Shown here piece after piece: positions 40,516 through 51,696 of a stretch of DNA of 64,000 nucleotides (positions are counted from its first letter, which is position 1; every line of letters begins with the position of its first letter). The notes below the pieces were generated by a model, which was not told the DNA's origin, did not search any database, and was given only the letters and a program-made list of their open reading frames with translations. A program made the translations under genes and the position numbers. This DNA comes from Bifiguratus adelaidae. Its lineage: Eukaryota; Mucoromycota; Endogonomycetes; Endogonales. The stretch spans positions 1-64,000 of the forward strand of contig MVBO01000036.1 of the NCBI GenBank assembly GCA_002261195.1, in the 5' to 3' direction.

Positions 40516-41388
40516 TTATAACTTGGCTTTCTCGCCCGGAATGAGATCCAATTCAAGCCATTGAGGTTGACCCCAACTGGCGCGTTCCTGAAACATGCTG
40601 CGTAATTGAACCACATCGCCCGCTTTCCTAGCGTTTGCCGCACATCGTGCCTCGTCTTGTTGCGATATTGGATGTCCACACAATTCAAAGACTTTGATCG
40701 GCGATACCGTTTCACCATTCATACGCTGTTTAAAGACCAAGGTGGACAGGGCAATGCAGGCCACATCATAATCACGATGATGCGTACTAGATACCGATGC
40801 TTGATCATCCGATGAACGCGCTTTGGGTACCACAAACCGATGTTCGACAAAGAGCCATTTTTCGTCCCAGCAAAAGATCCGACTTTGAATGGTGTATCGC
40901 TGTAGAACAAGGATTTCCTTCTTGAACATGGTCACTACTCCAGCATTCGAGCATAGGATGCCAATGTGCGGATCAAGCATGATTTGTGGAAAGAGATAGT
41001 AGAGGATACGGATGCGACTAAAGTCTAGAAGCTTATTGAAGGAACTATATGTGGGGTCAATGACACGTATTCGCAGCAAAAGTCTTGGACTGACCTGTTC
41101 GTCATGTGGCTATTGTAATCCAAATCATCCCACCAGCACCGTTCATGCTGGTTCACAATGGTAAAGAGGTCTAAGAGCGCGTCAAGGTGGACCGAACCCT
41201 TTCCCTCACGCCTGCTTACCTAAAGGCTCTAGAATGTATTGTTTGGCTCTGGAAAATACAGAACGAACCAAAAGGTACGAGCGCAACGTGTAACTTAGCG
41301 GAAGCGACTTGAAGTGAAGTGCATAGAGCACTAAAAGTGGGCTAATGTACCCCACAAACTGCCGTGACATGACCATGACCTTCTCCAT
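40516..41388 (-). CDS. THEM6-like hotdog-fold thioesterase with N-terminal membrane segment
   Basis: N-terminal hydrophobic anchor (QFVGYISPLLVLYALHF), then a 4HBT-type hotdog domain: CWWDDLDYNSHMTN, FNKLLDFSRIRILYYLFPQ, VVTMFKKEILVLQRYTIQSRIFCWDEKWLFVEHRFV. The DxDxNxHM-type motif is the hallmark of this acyl-CoA thioesterase-like group. The C-terminal ~70 residues are charged and end in LIPGEKAKL. Probably an ER or mitochondrial membrane protein acting on long-chain acyl-CoA; the substrate is unknown. Start 41388. It shares a 48-bp divergent gap with another hotdog thioesterase. Confidence 0.8.
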
Positions 41389-41436
41389 TTACACGTGGAA
41401 TTTTACAATTGTCCCGTTGGCGTAGAGCGGGCGCGG
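41389..41436. promoter_or_regulatory. 48-bp divergent gap between two thioesterase genes
   Basis: Lies between start codons of the THEM6-like (minus) and ACOT13-like (plus) genes. No motif was recognised. The shared gap would allow co-regulation. Confidence 0.45.
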
Positions 41437-42226
41437 ATGGCATCGCACAAAGTGTTGCCTTTTGTTCAAAAGGTCTGGAAGGTGAGTTGAACCTACAGCT
41501 GAATTGCGCGCGCTCATGGTACCTCTAGGCATTTCAAGATAATGCAGGCCATGATGCCAGAGTCTTGTCCGGTCTCAAAGTCGTGGACGCGACCAAGGGC
41601 CGAGTCCACTGTCGACTCCCGGTAGAGAAGGGTCATTTGGTAGGGTGATGGTGCAAGTGGTTTGTGCTGTGTCTGACGCCCTGGTTTGTAGAATCGAGTG
41701 CAAACGATCCATGGAGGGGTTTTGGGAACCATTGTAGGTCTTGGTAGCATTGTTCTCGGTGATTACTCACGCATTTGTATTGGACGCTTAGGTGGATTCT
41801 GCAGGTATAGCATCATGACAGACTTGCGCGCTTGTGCATGAACTCATCACTCTTCCTGTGTCCATGTAGGCTCGCTTGCTGTAGCTTCCTCAGGCACGTC
41901 GCATCTCAGATCAACCCGTGACCGTTGGAGACTGATTTGCCATCCTTAGGTCTCTTTGCAACCGGTGTATCGACTGATCTGAATGTGACGTATATCGCAT
42001 CCGCCAAGTTGGGCGATGTCCTTGACATTGACGCGCGATTGATCAAGCTAGGCAAGACATTGGCATTTACAGATGTGGAGATTCGCAACGGTGACAAGAT
42101 CGGTAAGCGAGGATATGCCATACGTACATGATATTCTGTTAATTCAATGACCCAGTCGTTCAAGGCAGACATACCAAGTTTGTTGCGCAAGCATATCAAC
42201 ATGAGCTCAACGAGAACATAGACTAG
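41437..42226 (+). CDS. ACOT13/THEM2-like acyl-CoA thioesterase
   Basis: Hotdog-fold thioesterase of about 160 aa. MASHKVLPFVQKVWKAFQDN is followed by VLSGLKVVDATKGRVHCRLPVEKGHL, then NRVQTIHGGVLGTIVDSAGSLAVASSG. The HGG motif with following Asp is the active-site block. LFATGVSTDLNVTYIASAKLGD, IKLGKTLAFTDVEI and VVQGRHTKFVAQAY complete the family pattern. The intron at 41894-41949 appears to use a GC donor (TCAG|GCACGT); without it the frame stops. It ends ENID with TAG at 42224-42226. Likely mitochondrial or cytosolic acyl-CoA hydrolase. Confidence 0.85.
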
Positions 42227-42266
42227 ACTATAGACGTGAGGTCATTCTACAATACCAATAAATCAG

Positions 42267-42782
42267 ATGAAAACACAAGAGACCGAGCACATTATGTTCC
42301 ATGGACATAAAGCCTGGTTTAGCGAGCGCACTTCTAAAGCGACCCGAGATGCATGGAGTAAGCCATCAATGCTGCAAAGATGCTCTGACTCATTCTGAGC
42401 AGTCGCCGAAGGAGGAGACGTGGTGACCGACTTGACAGTGGCCCAGCAAACCGGCGTGGCTCTCTACTTTGATGACAGACCAAGGTAAACACTAAACATT
42501 ATAAAGTGTCAATCCTCATCATGACCCAGCAATTCGGTATCCATTGCCTTTCATCCATCCTGGATTCATGACACCATCCGCGTTCGATACTGGCAACCCT
42601 TTATCCATTATGCCTGTAAACCCAATTCCAGGTTGAACAAGAAAATTTCGGTGCGAGAGCCCTTCACCATGACGCAGGACCAGTGGTACGCTCATCTCAC
42701 CCATCAACAGGCTGTCCATCTTCTAGATCACGTCCAGCCCTTTTCGCCCGGTCATCATGGCCATCATGCCAGTACACTGTAA
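42267..42782 (+). CDS. Small BRCT-like protein, unrecognised
   Basis: Three exons give about 135 aa: MKTQETEHIMFHGHKAWFSERTS, then IAEGGDVVTDLTVAQQTGVALYFDDRP, then SNSVSIAFHPSWIHDTIRVRYWQPFIHYA. The order (hydrophobic start, GG-V motif, W-I-x-D/x helix) resembles a single BRCT domain of the RAP1/XRCC1 sort, but the match is weak. The tail is His-rich. It follows the ACOT13-like gene by 40 bp and precedes YPD1 on the same strand. No function assigned. Confidence 0.5.
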
Positions 42783-42913
42783 ATCACGTGAATAGACGTG
42801 TACACATGACGTCAAACCCACAGCTTTGGGAAGAGCGTCACCGATGACGTCAACAAAGAACGGAGGAGAACAACTTGGTCGCGCACTCAAACGAGAAGCG
42901 CTTGCCTTGCGAG

Positions 42914-43610
42914 ATGTCGGCTTCGAAGGTGAGTTTGCGTAGCATCGCCTTGTTTGGCCATTGTGGCTTGTACTTGGGATCTTATGAGCACACACATTAT
43001 AGCCCAGTGAGACCGGCCGCACGTCCGTTTCCAATGACGCGTCAGAGCCTGATTCGGCCACTTCCACCTCCTCGACTACCACTTCTACAGCTCCTACCAA
43101 AGCATCTGAATCGGCTCCAGACGTTTCAAAAGGGAGTGCGTCACAGGCATCGTCAGACGAGTTGATAGACCATGCTACGTTTGATCAATTATTGGAAATG
43201 GACGAGGAGGATGACCACGACTTTTCACGGTCTTTGGTAGAAAACTACTATGAGCAGGCGGAAAGTACCTTTGTGGACATGGACAGGGCCTTGTAAGTGC
43301 CAAATAAGGGTGTGCAGGCATGCATGTTACACATTGACACGGTGGATCTAGAGAGAAGAAGGATATCGGCGAACTGTCTCGTCTGGGACATTTTCTCAAG
43401 GGATCATCTGCAGCGCTAGGCCTGAAAAAGGTCAAGGCTTCATGTGAAAAGATGCAACACTATGGCAATTGCAAGGAGGAGGATGGAAGTGGGAGCATTA
43501 GCGAAGAAGAAGCGGTCGAACGTATCACAAAACTGCTGACGACAGTGAAGGCCGAATACCAGGAAGCTCGCGATTACCTTGTCAAGTTCTATGAAGACTT
43601 GGAGGCGTGA
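42914..43610 (+). CDS. YPD1: YPD1-like histidine phosphotransfer (HPt) protein
   Basis: Relays phosphate from hybrid histidine kinases to SSK1/SKN7-type regulators in osmotic and oxidative stress signalling. Three exons. A Ser/Thr-rich N-terminus of ~60 residues precedes the HPt four-helix bundle: IDHATFDQLLEMDEEDDHDF, SLVENYYEQAESTFVDMDRAL, and the phosphorylated-histidine block LGHFLKGSSAALGLKKVK, then CEKMQHYG. Start ATG 42914 (MSASK) joins PSETGRTSV after a GT-AG intron. All key residues, including the His in GHFLKGSS, are present. Confidence 0.93.
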
Positions 43611-44064
43611 GTCTACCAATCAATTTACAGTATATTTGTCACTCTAGAATGGTTTCAAGATGGACCTTGCGTGGATTTCATGCTGGCAGATTGGATGCGT
43701 TTTTTTCTCCATTCTTTCCTCGTTCCTTTTTCTTTCATCCTTTTCACTTAAGTGGCCTTGTTTCGGTCGGCATGTGCTTCTTCTGTCAATGCTCTTATCT
43801 TTCATTGTCCCTCTGCCATCCAATCAATGTGGCTCATCACTATCGCTCTAGAAAACCTCGCTTGTTTCAAGTTGGCTACATTGCACAAGGATTCCCGTTG
43901 AATAGTAAAACAAGTGCACGTGGTTTCAACAGAAGGTTACAACTTACAAAACTCTAATACAATTTTCTATACAATGCGACATCTCTCCTTATCTCGTTCG
44001 CGAATCCCCTTGTTGATTCGAGGTTCATTGGCCACGGATATGGATCGTGAAAGCGTCTCAGCGC
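43611..44064. other. 454-bp convergent gap
   Basis: Between the stops of YPD1 (plus) and the small basic protein gene (minus). T-rich in part. Short frames here look like untranslated sequence; no gene or repeat was seen. Confidence 0.4.
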
Positions 44065-44452
44065 TTAATACGTCGCCTTCTGTTGCTTCTTGACCTGTCG
44101 TCGCTCATCACGTTTAGCCACCTTAGTCAACTCACGGTCCTCATAGGCCAACGCCTTTTCCAGCACCTTTTTGCTTCGGGCGTTCTTCTTGGCGCGGGTT
44201 GTTGTACGAGCTTTAGGTTTGAGGGATGTGGTGGAGCGGACGGTGAGGAGGTGAAGTGCTTTTTGGGTACGGAGTTTGCCTGTGGGGTGGTTAGAACGAT
44301 GTTGGACATGACGCCATGGGCTTGCCTGATTCTTCTGTTTCGTCGTGATGGTTCACGATGCGTGTCTGACGTGGTTGCGTAGCTGGCGTCATGTGAATAT
44401 CGCCATCCGAAACGGTCGTGTTGACCTTTTGTTTCGGTCGAGATTTGCCCAT
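44065..44452 (-). CDS. Small basic nuclear protein, possibly ALB1-like
   Basis: Two exons (44326-44452 and 44065-44279) code about 112 aa. Start MGKSRPKQKVNTTVSDGDIH; the C-terminal half is very basic (KPKARTTTRAKKNARSKK, then KVAKRDERRQVKKQQKATY). Composition and size fit small nucleolar/pre-60S export proteins such as ALB1, but sequence similarity is too weak to name it. The intron 44280-44325 has a GC donor (TCAG|GCAAGC) and a CACAG acceptor; splicing it keeps the frame open to TAA at 44065. Confidence 0.55.
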
Positions 44453-44497
44453 GATGACTTGGAAAACAGACAATGATTGCCAAATTTGCTTTATCTG

Positions 44498-46883
44498 CTA
44501 TTCTACAAGGTGGATTGGGTACGCTTTGTTCGGTTGGTTGGGCGAGGGTAGTGACCAATGGTCTTGACCAGTGCAGGTTTTTTGAGAGCAAGCAAAGCTG
44601 AGAGCACGATTAGAGGAGTAATGCATGGTAGGACACAACGTACTCTTATCGAGAGCTAGTTCAATCTTGCAACGAGTGCGAATCATGGCAAGCAAAGGCC
44701 ATGTTGCTTGCTCTCCTTTCAGGATCCAGTAGTCGAGCGATCGGCTTGTAGGATTGGCTAGCATCGTTTGTACATCCTATGATGGGATACGGTCAATGGT
44801 CGCGGAACAATAAATGAACAAAGACCTACAGCGAAATTCAGACTCGGTGTGATGGTAATGTTGCCAGAGATGGGCTCGCTGATGAGACCTTGTAGAAATC
44901 TCGGTAGTGCACGCATTTGATCGAGCTGATCGACATACATGTCAGCATTGTAGCACATACGCATGTAGGTGCTCACCTGCCACATGCGACATCGGAATTC
45001 CGCCGACAGGACATGGCTTAATCGCATCAGCACACTCTCGCTTTGACCGGGGGTATTGCGCCTCAAGAATGGTACAACGTAGGGATTGGCTTGGGAAACG
45101 ATAAAGTGATTCACATTGAAAAGCTCTGCAAGCCGTGAGAGCGATGTATCGCTTTCAGCCGACGTAGCCTCTGTCCATTTGTTCCATGTAATTGCTGTCA
45201 AGGCAACGTCAGCTTATCGAATAGCTACAGGGTGACAACATACTTGAAGGACTCCATTGGACAATCCGACCAGTCTTGTCTTTGGCCAGCAATTCGACAG
45301 AATCATATAGACCGAGTGACGCGGTAGAGGCACATGCCGCGCTCCGAATAAGCTTGTCCAGCAGTGAGTATTGCGGTCACTTTGCGAAATTCGAGCTCAA
45401 TACTTACCACATTCGGTGCAGTGAGGTAATTCAAGAATTGAGGCACTTCAAATTTTCGCGTCGAGGAGACGGTAATGTTGAGAATGCGATTGGTCCTAGC
45501 ATAGGCTTCCTATACGGTACCAGAGTTTGTAAGCTGACCGAAAAAATGCATAAAGCCACCTACTTCGAATGTCAAATCTCCAACATTGGATTTCACACAA
45601 TCCTCGAGCACTCGAATATCCATGAGATAGCCTGCAAAAGACAAGATGAGTGTCCTGTCGCAGTCAAAGACATCATCCACAACGTGCCATGCTTTAGAAA
45701 TCGAGCTATCTTCCTTTTGGCTGTTCCTGTAGTGCCTTTCCTTGAAAATGCCGTCAGATTGATACCATCGGACTGGAATATGTGCTGCAAGGTGAATCAG
45801 CAAGAGCCTTTTGGAAGTACCGGTTCACTTTACTCACGGGGAGCTCGTCATCGGTATGTATACAGATCAGGGCGGCAATGAGGGAACCGACAGCACTGCC
45901 GCAGATGATTCGCGGGAGCAGGCCATGTTCTTGGAGCGTCTTGACAACTCCCAAATGATACAATCCTGCATGCATGAGTTTAGCTGGGGTCTAGATGGTG
46001 GAGTACAGTCTTACCAAAGGTGGCACCTCCGTAGAGCACCAATGCAGAACATCCAAAACTTTGCCTGGTGTTGCTGAAAAAATCCAACTTTTGCTGTTTC
46101 GAAATATCAGGAAAGTCGATTTCGGCAATATAGCGAATCTGAGCCACCACTTCGTCCATGTACTCTTCAATCAAATGCTTTGTGCTACTCTTGGTTAGAA
46201 GAATGCTTGTCGGCAAGTCGCGGTTGTCTTACCCTAAAGCGGACCGACTAAAGAGTCGTACATCGCACATGCCGCCAAGATTTCGCAGCAATCCTGATGA
46301 ACAACAGGATGAGTCATGACCATATCAGAGGCACACAATGCACCAATCTCATCAAGTCAACCTTACCTGAACGAAGATAGTATATCAGGGCCAATGCATC
46401 GCCACTCTCACGAACTGCGCGAAGATGCAACAGTCGGCCATGGATAAGCTTGTAATCATACCATTTGCTGGCCGCATTCGCCTTCCATAGATCGTTGCCT
46501 ATCGCAGGTTAGCCGACACTGTTGTAAGCAGACGCTATTATACATTACCTAGATATCTAAAATGCCATGCCATGAGAGGCAAGAATAAGAGGCAAAGCCT
46601 AAGCTCAAACATCCTCTACTCACGTATCAAGTACTCTAGACTTGCTCTGCCACTCTTCATAGCTAGTGGAAGCGTCTATGGCTTCCCGTAGTTTATCCTC
46701 TGGTCGTTTTCGCTGTAATGACGTCCATGCTCTCTATACCATAACCATGAGCTCGATGAAGGAATGCTCAACACATCAGATACTTGCATGTCCCCAGTAC
46801 TTGCCCACTTCAAGGAACAGGCAGACAATAGCCGTCAAGAGATAAGTCACCGTGTCAGCTGCACCTCGCAACTTCACAGCCAT
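44498..46883 (-). CDS. Patatin-like TGL-family protein with altered catalytic residues
   Basis: Resembles the DUF3336/patatin triacylglycerol lipases (TGL3/4/5, SDP1). Blocks: [10 protein letters not shown]-like N-terminal helix, [27 protein letters not shown], oxyanion loop [25 protein letters not shown], then [47 protein letters not shown] and [21 protein letters not shown] are also family blocks. The nucleophile motif GxSxG reads GSAVG, with Ala in place of Ser. The block that usually holds the catalytic Asp-Gly reads [10 protein letters not shown]. The oxyanion loop is intact. Hydrolase activity is therefore doubtful. Start 46883 is inferred; the first intron phase is uncertain. Many exons. 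Confidence 0.82.
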
Positions 46884-46903
46884 TGTTCCATGGTGAATAT
46901 CCG
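46884..46903. promoter_or_regulatory. 20-bp divergent gap, TGL-like/RsmH-like
   Basis: The shortest start-to-start gap in the window, if both start codons are right. A later start for the TGL-like gene would widen it. Confidence 0.35.
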
Positions 46904-48248
46904 ATGTTGGCCAAGCATACGCCTGTGCTCTTGAACGAAGTCTTGTCGTGCTTGAAGCCTCGACATGCTGAGGTGTATTGCGATGCTACGTTTGGAGGAG
47001 GTGGATACGCCAAAGCGGTGCTTGGTAAGTGGCTCTAATGCTTGTTCACAAGGTCGCTGATGCATGTGTAGACGCATGTGAGTGTTCGGTCGTCGCGGTG
47101 GATCAGGATCCCGTAGCGTTTGCAAAGGCTTGCGAAATGTCACAGCAACCGGAGTACAGGTGGGTATAGCTGTCCATAAGCTCGGGATATAGACCTTTGC
47201 TTGTACACAGAGGCCGTTTGCATCCAATCTATGGAAGGTTCGGTGATATACATAGGCTGGTCGAGGAACAGCTCCAGCGATCGTAAGTCCGTCAGGAACG
47301 GCATGATGACACAATGCTGGCTGATGCTGCATGAGCAGGATTCATTTTGATGGCATCATGTTTGACATTGGCGTCTCTAGTGGACAGGTACGATCTAGAC
47401 ATATTGTCATCGCGAATTCAATGTTACCATGACAGATTGACTTGCCTCACCGAGGATTTTCGTACCGCTTCAATGGACCACTGGACATGCGCATGTGCGC
47501 TGGAGATATACTCAAGGAAGTAACAACCTATGATTCACAAGTGGTGATGAAAGCGGTGTTGGAGCAAGAGGAACTATTGAAACATACCATGACAGCTTTT
47601 GAGGCTGTGAACTACTATTCCGAGGACCTTTTGGCCAATATCATTTACCAGGTAAGCTCACCATCAATTCAGATCCGCAAATCTAAGTAATTCTGTCAGT
47701 ACGGGGGAGAACGCATGTCTCACAAAATAGCTCGAGCCATAGGAAAAGCTCGAACAAAGGACATGATCAGAACAACGACGGAGCTTGCGGACATAATTCA
47801 TCGTGCAGTTCCAGGTCCACGTTGGAAGCGAGGCGACGACGATCAATTGCGCAACGCCAGTGCACGGACATTTCAGGCTCTTCGGATACACGTCAATGAT
47901 GAGCTTGGGGAGCTTCAGAGGGCTCTACGCTCAACCAAACAGTTGCTGAAACCGCAAGGTCGACTCGTTGCAGTCACTTTTCATTCGCTGGAAGATAGGA
48001 TCGTCAAGGATTTCCTAAAGAAGAATGATGGGCAGGAAATATTGGAGTCGACATGTAAGCGCACAAAGACATGATTACTTGCGTTGAATCTAACAGATCG
48101 GGTTTAAGACGCACAAAACAATTGGCGATTGGTCAACAAAAAGGTGATACGTCCGACAGAAGAGGAGGTGAATTCAAACGCTCGAAGTCGGTCAGCCAAA
48201 CTACGTGCCGCGATCTTGGTGCCAAAGGAAGGAGTTACGATTGGATAG
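46904..48248 (+). CDS. RsmH/MraW (METTL15-type) rRNA (cytosine-N4) methyltransferase
   Basis: Bacterial-type enzyme that methylates C1402 N4 of 16S rRNA; the eukaryotic form acts on mitochondrial small-subunit rRNA. Start [19 protein letters not shown] at 46904, then the SAM motif [14 protein letters not shown]. Further blocks: [86 protein letters not shown], and [14 protein letters not shown]. The C-terminus is restored by an intron ending TTTAAG, giving [24 protein letters not shown]. Several spliceosomal introns exclude bacterial contamination. No clear mitochondrial presequence is visible with this start. Confidence 0.9.
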
Positions 48249-48342
48249 GCTGCGAATATGTCTTTATACCCTTTTCGTTATCGCATACACCGCAAAATAT
48301 GTTCAGTCGCATTGTGATTCCAACACTTGTACAATACTTTAA

Positions 48343-48366
48343 TTACACTGGCTGTAGAATAATGTA
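48343..48366. repeat. Left 24-bp direct repeat of the accessory island
   Basis: Begins TTACACTGGC and ends AATAATGTA. It matches 55642-55665 in the same orientation at 23 of 24 positions (T/C at position 7). On the minus strand it reads YIILQPV and a stop, the same as the end of the small gene at 55642-55898; the mismatch changes a Pro codon CCG to CCA. It lies 94 bp after the RsmH stop. Confidence 0.7.
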
Positions 48367-48376
48367 GATTATTCAG

Positions 48377-48819
48377 TTGACACTGTCCTGGCCGCCGCTT
48401 CCCGTGTCCGCACCCAGTCTTCTGGTGTTTCAACGAGTGGTCATACAGACTCGCCTTCGAACGGTTGAAACAAAGTATCCTGAAGCATTCAGTAGTCACG
48501 CAGGCACTCAGGTGTATCACGGAGCGCAGAATTATAAGTTAGAAGAATTGGAGGAGAGACTAATCGCTACGTGCAACGTTTCGATGAACGTCAACTCTGA
48601 ATGAAAGACGGATGTCTCTTAGGGCAAGCACTCATCGCGAGATTGTTCTATCCGCTTCCCATTCATCATGAAATTCGCAGCAGTTACGAGGCATACATAT
48701 ATGGCACTGCACAACCTCCATGGCATTTTGCCGTTGAGTTGCCGGAGAACGTATGGTTGGACGTTGCCAGTGGTTCCCTAGTTGCCATAATTCAGCTTAG
48801 TTGCTATTCGCTTCTCTAA
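48377..48819 (+). other. Two short open frames at the left end of the island
   Basis: Frames 48377-48604 (ending KYPEAFSSHAGTQVYHG, then LEELEERLIATCN) and 48601-48819 (YEAYIYGTAQPPWHFAVELPE) are adjacent and in different frames. They look like protein-coding remnants by composition, but I recognise no family, start or splice pattern. They may be the debris of an element gene. Confidence 0.25.
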
Positions 48820-49780
48820 CTTACAGTGATCTTGTTTAATCTCCAGGCGTTGTCCCAGTGTTACAGTATGCCGAGCAACAATAAAACGCCACGGACAAAT
48901 GTATTTGACATGAATGAAGAGGAAACAATACCTTCTTGTCCGATCGCTTCCTAGCCAGCCAGTCGCATAGCCTTTCCTTTGTTCTTATTATCGAATGTAG
49001 GAAATTTCGTACGTTCTAGGAGCTGCACAGCTGACTCATCGCGAACTCATATCACAATACGCAACGATTCCTTTGCGAACCTTCTGCGCCTTGATCGTCT
49101 ACGCAAGTCTGAGTGCTCTGAATTAGGGAACAGATTCAGGGTGAAGTGAGCGTGAAAGATCACTTGCAGATCGTACTTTGATGTTTTAGCTTTCTTTGAA
49201 AGCTTCGAGTGGCGTCGTTAGGGGATTGCAATGATTTTATGCAATGGAACTAAAGCCATTCAATCGCTGCCTCATTGTCGTCAACGTCTGAAGAGCGTTG
49301 CAGTGGGCTCCTCGGAGATGCTGCAACCTGCTGAATAATCTCTATTCATGCATGCTGGCGAATAGCGAGCGAACCACGGCGGATGCCATAGCGAAGTGCC
49401 GATCTCTTAGCCAAGGGTAATCGTCCCGGCGGTATACCCTATTCGGAAAATGGTTGTCTCTCCCATTGGGCGAGCATTGGAGGCGTAAATTTGAAAACCT
49501 TCCAAATATCATGCGGCGTCCAAGATTATCAGAGGACCCAAGCTTTACATGACAGGTAATTATCAATTCGAGCTGCTTCCTCGGAACAGCAATACAAAGA
49601 TATAAATGTAGGGCTTTTTCTCTCTTTCATTTAACCCGCGTCCCTCAGCATTCAACCTTGGTCTAATCTAGTCATCTCCGTTATCATATCTCAAGATATC
49701 AAAGTCTCATCCCTCATTCCATCAATTGTCAACCTCATATATCATTATATACTCCTTCATCTTCACTTCCCAATCCCAAA
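48820..49780. other. Non-coding stretch before the reductase gene
   Basis: About 960 bp with no convincing frame. Its last ~180 bp are promoter-like: a TATAAA box at 49601 followed by CT-rich sequence up to the ATG at 49781. Confidence 0.4.
49601..49606 (+). promoter_or_regulatory. TATA-like box for the reductase gene
   Basis: TATAAA 180 bp upstream of ATG 49781, followed by a CT-rich tract (CTTTTTCTCTCTTTC). The pattern is common in filamentous ascomycete promoters. Confidence 0.4.
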
Positions 49781-50897
49781 ATGCCCTCCATCCTCCTCAC
49801 GGGCGCCAACAGCTTCGTCGCTGCACACATCCTCGACCAGCTCATCCGCGCCGGACACCAAGTCACTGGCTCCGTGCGCAGCGCCTCTAAAGGCAAGCAA
49901 ATCCTCGACCGGCATCCCGAATACGCAGGCCATCTGGACTTCGTCATCGTAGAGGATTATGCGGCCGAAGGCGTCTGGGACGAGGTCTTCAAAAGCCATG
50001 ACTTTGACTACATAATCCACACTGCGGCGCCCTTGCTGGACAACCCAGCGAATACCGATTTCGATAGGGACTTTTTGCGGCCGAGCGTCGAGGGGTAAGT
50101 GCCATTCATTATTCGTCTCCCTCATTCCACTCTAATCATGGATGAAAATACTAATCTGATGGCTCGACAGAAACACGCAACTCCTCCGCTCCGCCCAAGC
50201 GCACGCACCAAACCTCAAATCCATCGCCGTAACCGGCTCCATCAACAGCATGACAACGGGCCAAGACGTCAGCACGCGCACATTCACATCCGCCTCCTGG
50301 TTGCCCCTCACCATTGCCGACGCCCGCAAAGCCCAGGACCCGTATGTCTCCTACTGCGTATCCAAAGCCGAAGCCGAGAAAGCCATCTGGTCGTTCATCT
50401 CCTCCTCCAAACCACACTTCTCTGTCTCCGTGCTACTTCCCGCACTGATCTTCGGCCCGCCCATCCAGCCGCTGACGAGTCTCAAGAATCTGAACTATTC
50501 GAGCAACGTGTTTTACTCCCTTTTTAACGGAAGCACTGACGTTGTGCCGTTAACAAGTTTCGGGAGCTACATCGATGTGAGGGACTTGGCGGACGCGCAT
50601 ATTAGGAGTTTGACGACGCCAGCCGTTGCAAACGCGCGCTTCTTGATAGGCGGGAAGAAGTACAGCTCCTTATTGTCCGTCACAGTGTTGCGCTCTCTCC
50701 CGGAATTTCAAACCCCTGAGATGAAGGCCCGCTTGCCGAAGGATCCGGAAGTGCCGGAGGTGCCTATGCAGCTACATCTCGGGGATGTCGAGGAATGGAA
50801 TAGTAAGCTCGGAATGAAGTTGAGGACGGCGGAAGAAACGTTCGGTGATGCTGCGAGGAGGTTTTTAGAGTTGGAGGCTAAGCTGGGAAGGAACTGA
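49781..50897 (+). CDS. NAD(P)-dependent reductase, extended SDR (GRE2/DFR-like)
   Basis: Rossmann-fold reductase of the dihydroflavonol reductase/methylglyoxal reductase group, about 346 aa. MPSILLTGANSFVAAHILDQL is the nucleotide-binding motif. DYIIHTAAPLLDNP, a serine in TGSINS, and the catalytic YCVSK (YxxxK) follow; VLLPALIFGPPIQP and YIDVRDLADAH are family blocks. Two exons (49781-50094, 50171-50897) with a 76-bp intron. Strong C/G bias at third positions sets it apart from backbone genes. The substrate is unknown; such enzymes reduce aldehydes or ketones. It converges with the FAD oxidoreductase gene. Confidence 0.88.
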
Positions 50898-51696
50898 GGT
50901 GCTGGGAGGTTATTGGGGATGGGACAACAGTAGTGTAAATCGTAACACGGAATGCAGGAAAGGAGAGCATACAGTGTATATGATAGGTTGAATGTGCATG
51001 CATACGGAAACCGCACGAGCGCAAACTACCTAAAGAAGCCTGTGTGCTCGCAGCTTCGCCATCGCCGCCGCGCTCACCCTCATCTTCCCCTACGAACCGA
51101 CAATCGGACGCGGTCCTCGCTTCACCACCGCCAAGTCCACGGGCAGCGCCCGTTGAAGTTAATAATGACGACCATATACATCAGAGGCCCATCACGTAGC
51201 CATGCGGTGCAGCGCGCAGAGTCTTGACCGCACTTGCTTTTAGGCAGTGGCTGAGAGAGTGTGAGGGTTACTTGCGTGTATTGGTTGGGAATATCTCTCA
51301 TCTTATGGTATATCATGTTCTAGTGAAATCATGCTGACTCGTTTCGCTAGTCGTGCGGTGTGGAAGTGGGAATGCGAGGGAGTGAGTGAGATTGCATATA
51401 TTCGTACGATATGCGATGCAGCCATGGGACTTGGTTTTGGATCTGGAGTGGTGCCGTCAGGGTCGGGTTGGTCACTTGGATGATGCTTTTATGGATCGGC
51501 GGGGAATTGGTTTAAATATGTCTTCATGAGACAGCTGGATGATATACCTCTACGGTGCGCAAGGCACAATTTGAAAGCAAAGAATATGAGATTACATACT
51601 GCAACTCACACCTAAGCTCAATGACCTGAATGGGCTGATGCCTCTACACAGCATCATGTTTCCATAGCTATCGAGCATGGCGTGTTTCTTCTTGTT
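50898..51696. other. 799-bp convergent gap inside the island
   Basis: Between the stops of the reductase (plus) and the FAD oxidoreductase (minus). No gene, repeat or RNA was recognised. Confidence 0.4.

Noticed and set aside
43607-43957. Plus-strand frame after YPD1
   Set aside because: T-rich and Phe/Ser-rich with no start context; it looks like 3' untranslated sequence.
46904-48248. Bacterial contamination as source of the RsmH gene
   Set aside because: The gene carries several GT-AG introns and sits between fungal genes.
48343-48366. Starship-type TTAC(N7)A target site
   Set aside because: The repeat begins TTAC but the base after the seven-base spacer is G, and no DUF3435 gene was seen; the resemblance is too weak to claim.
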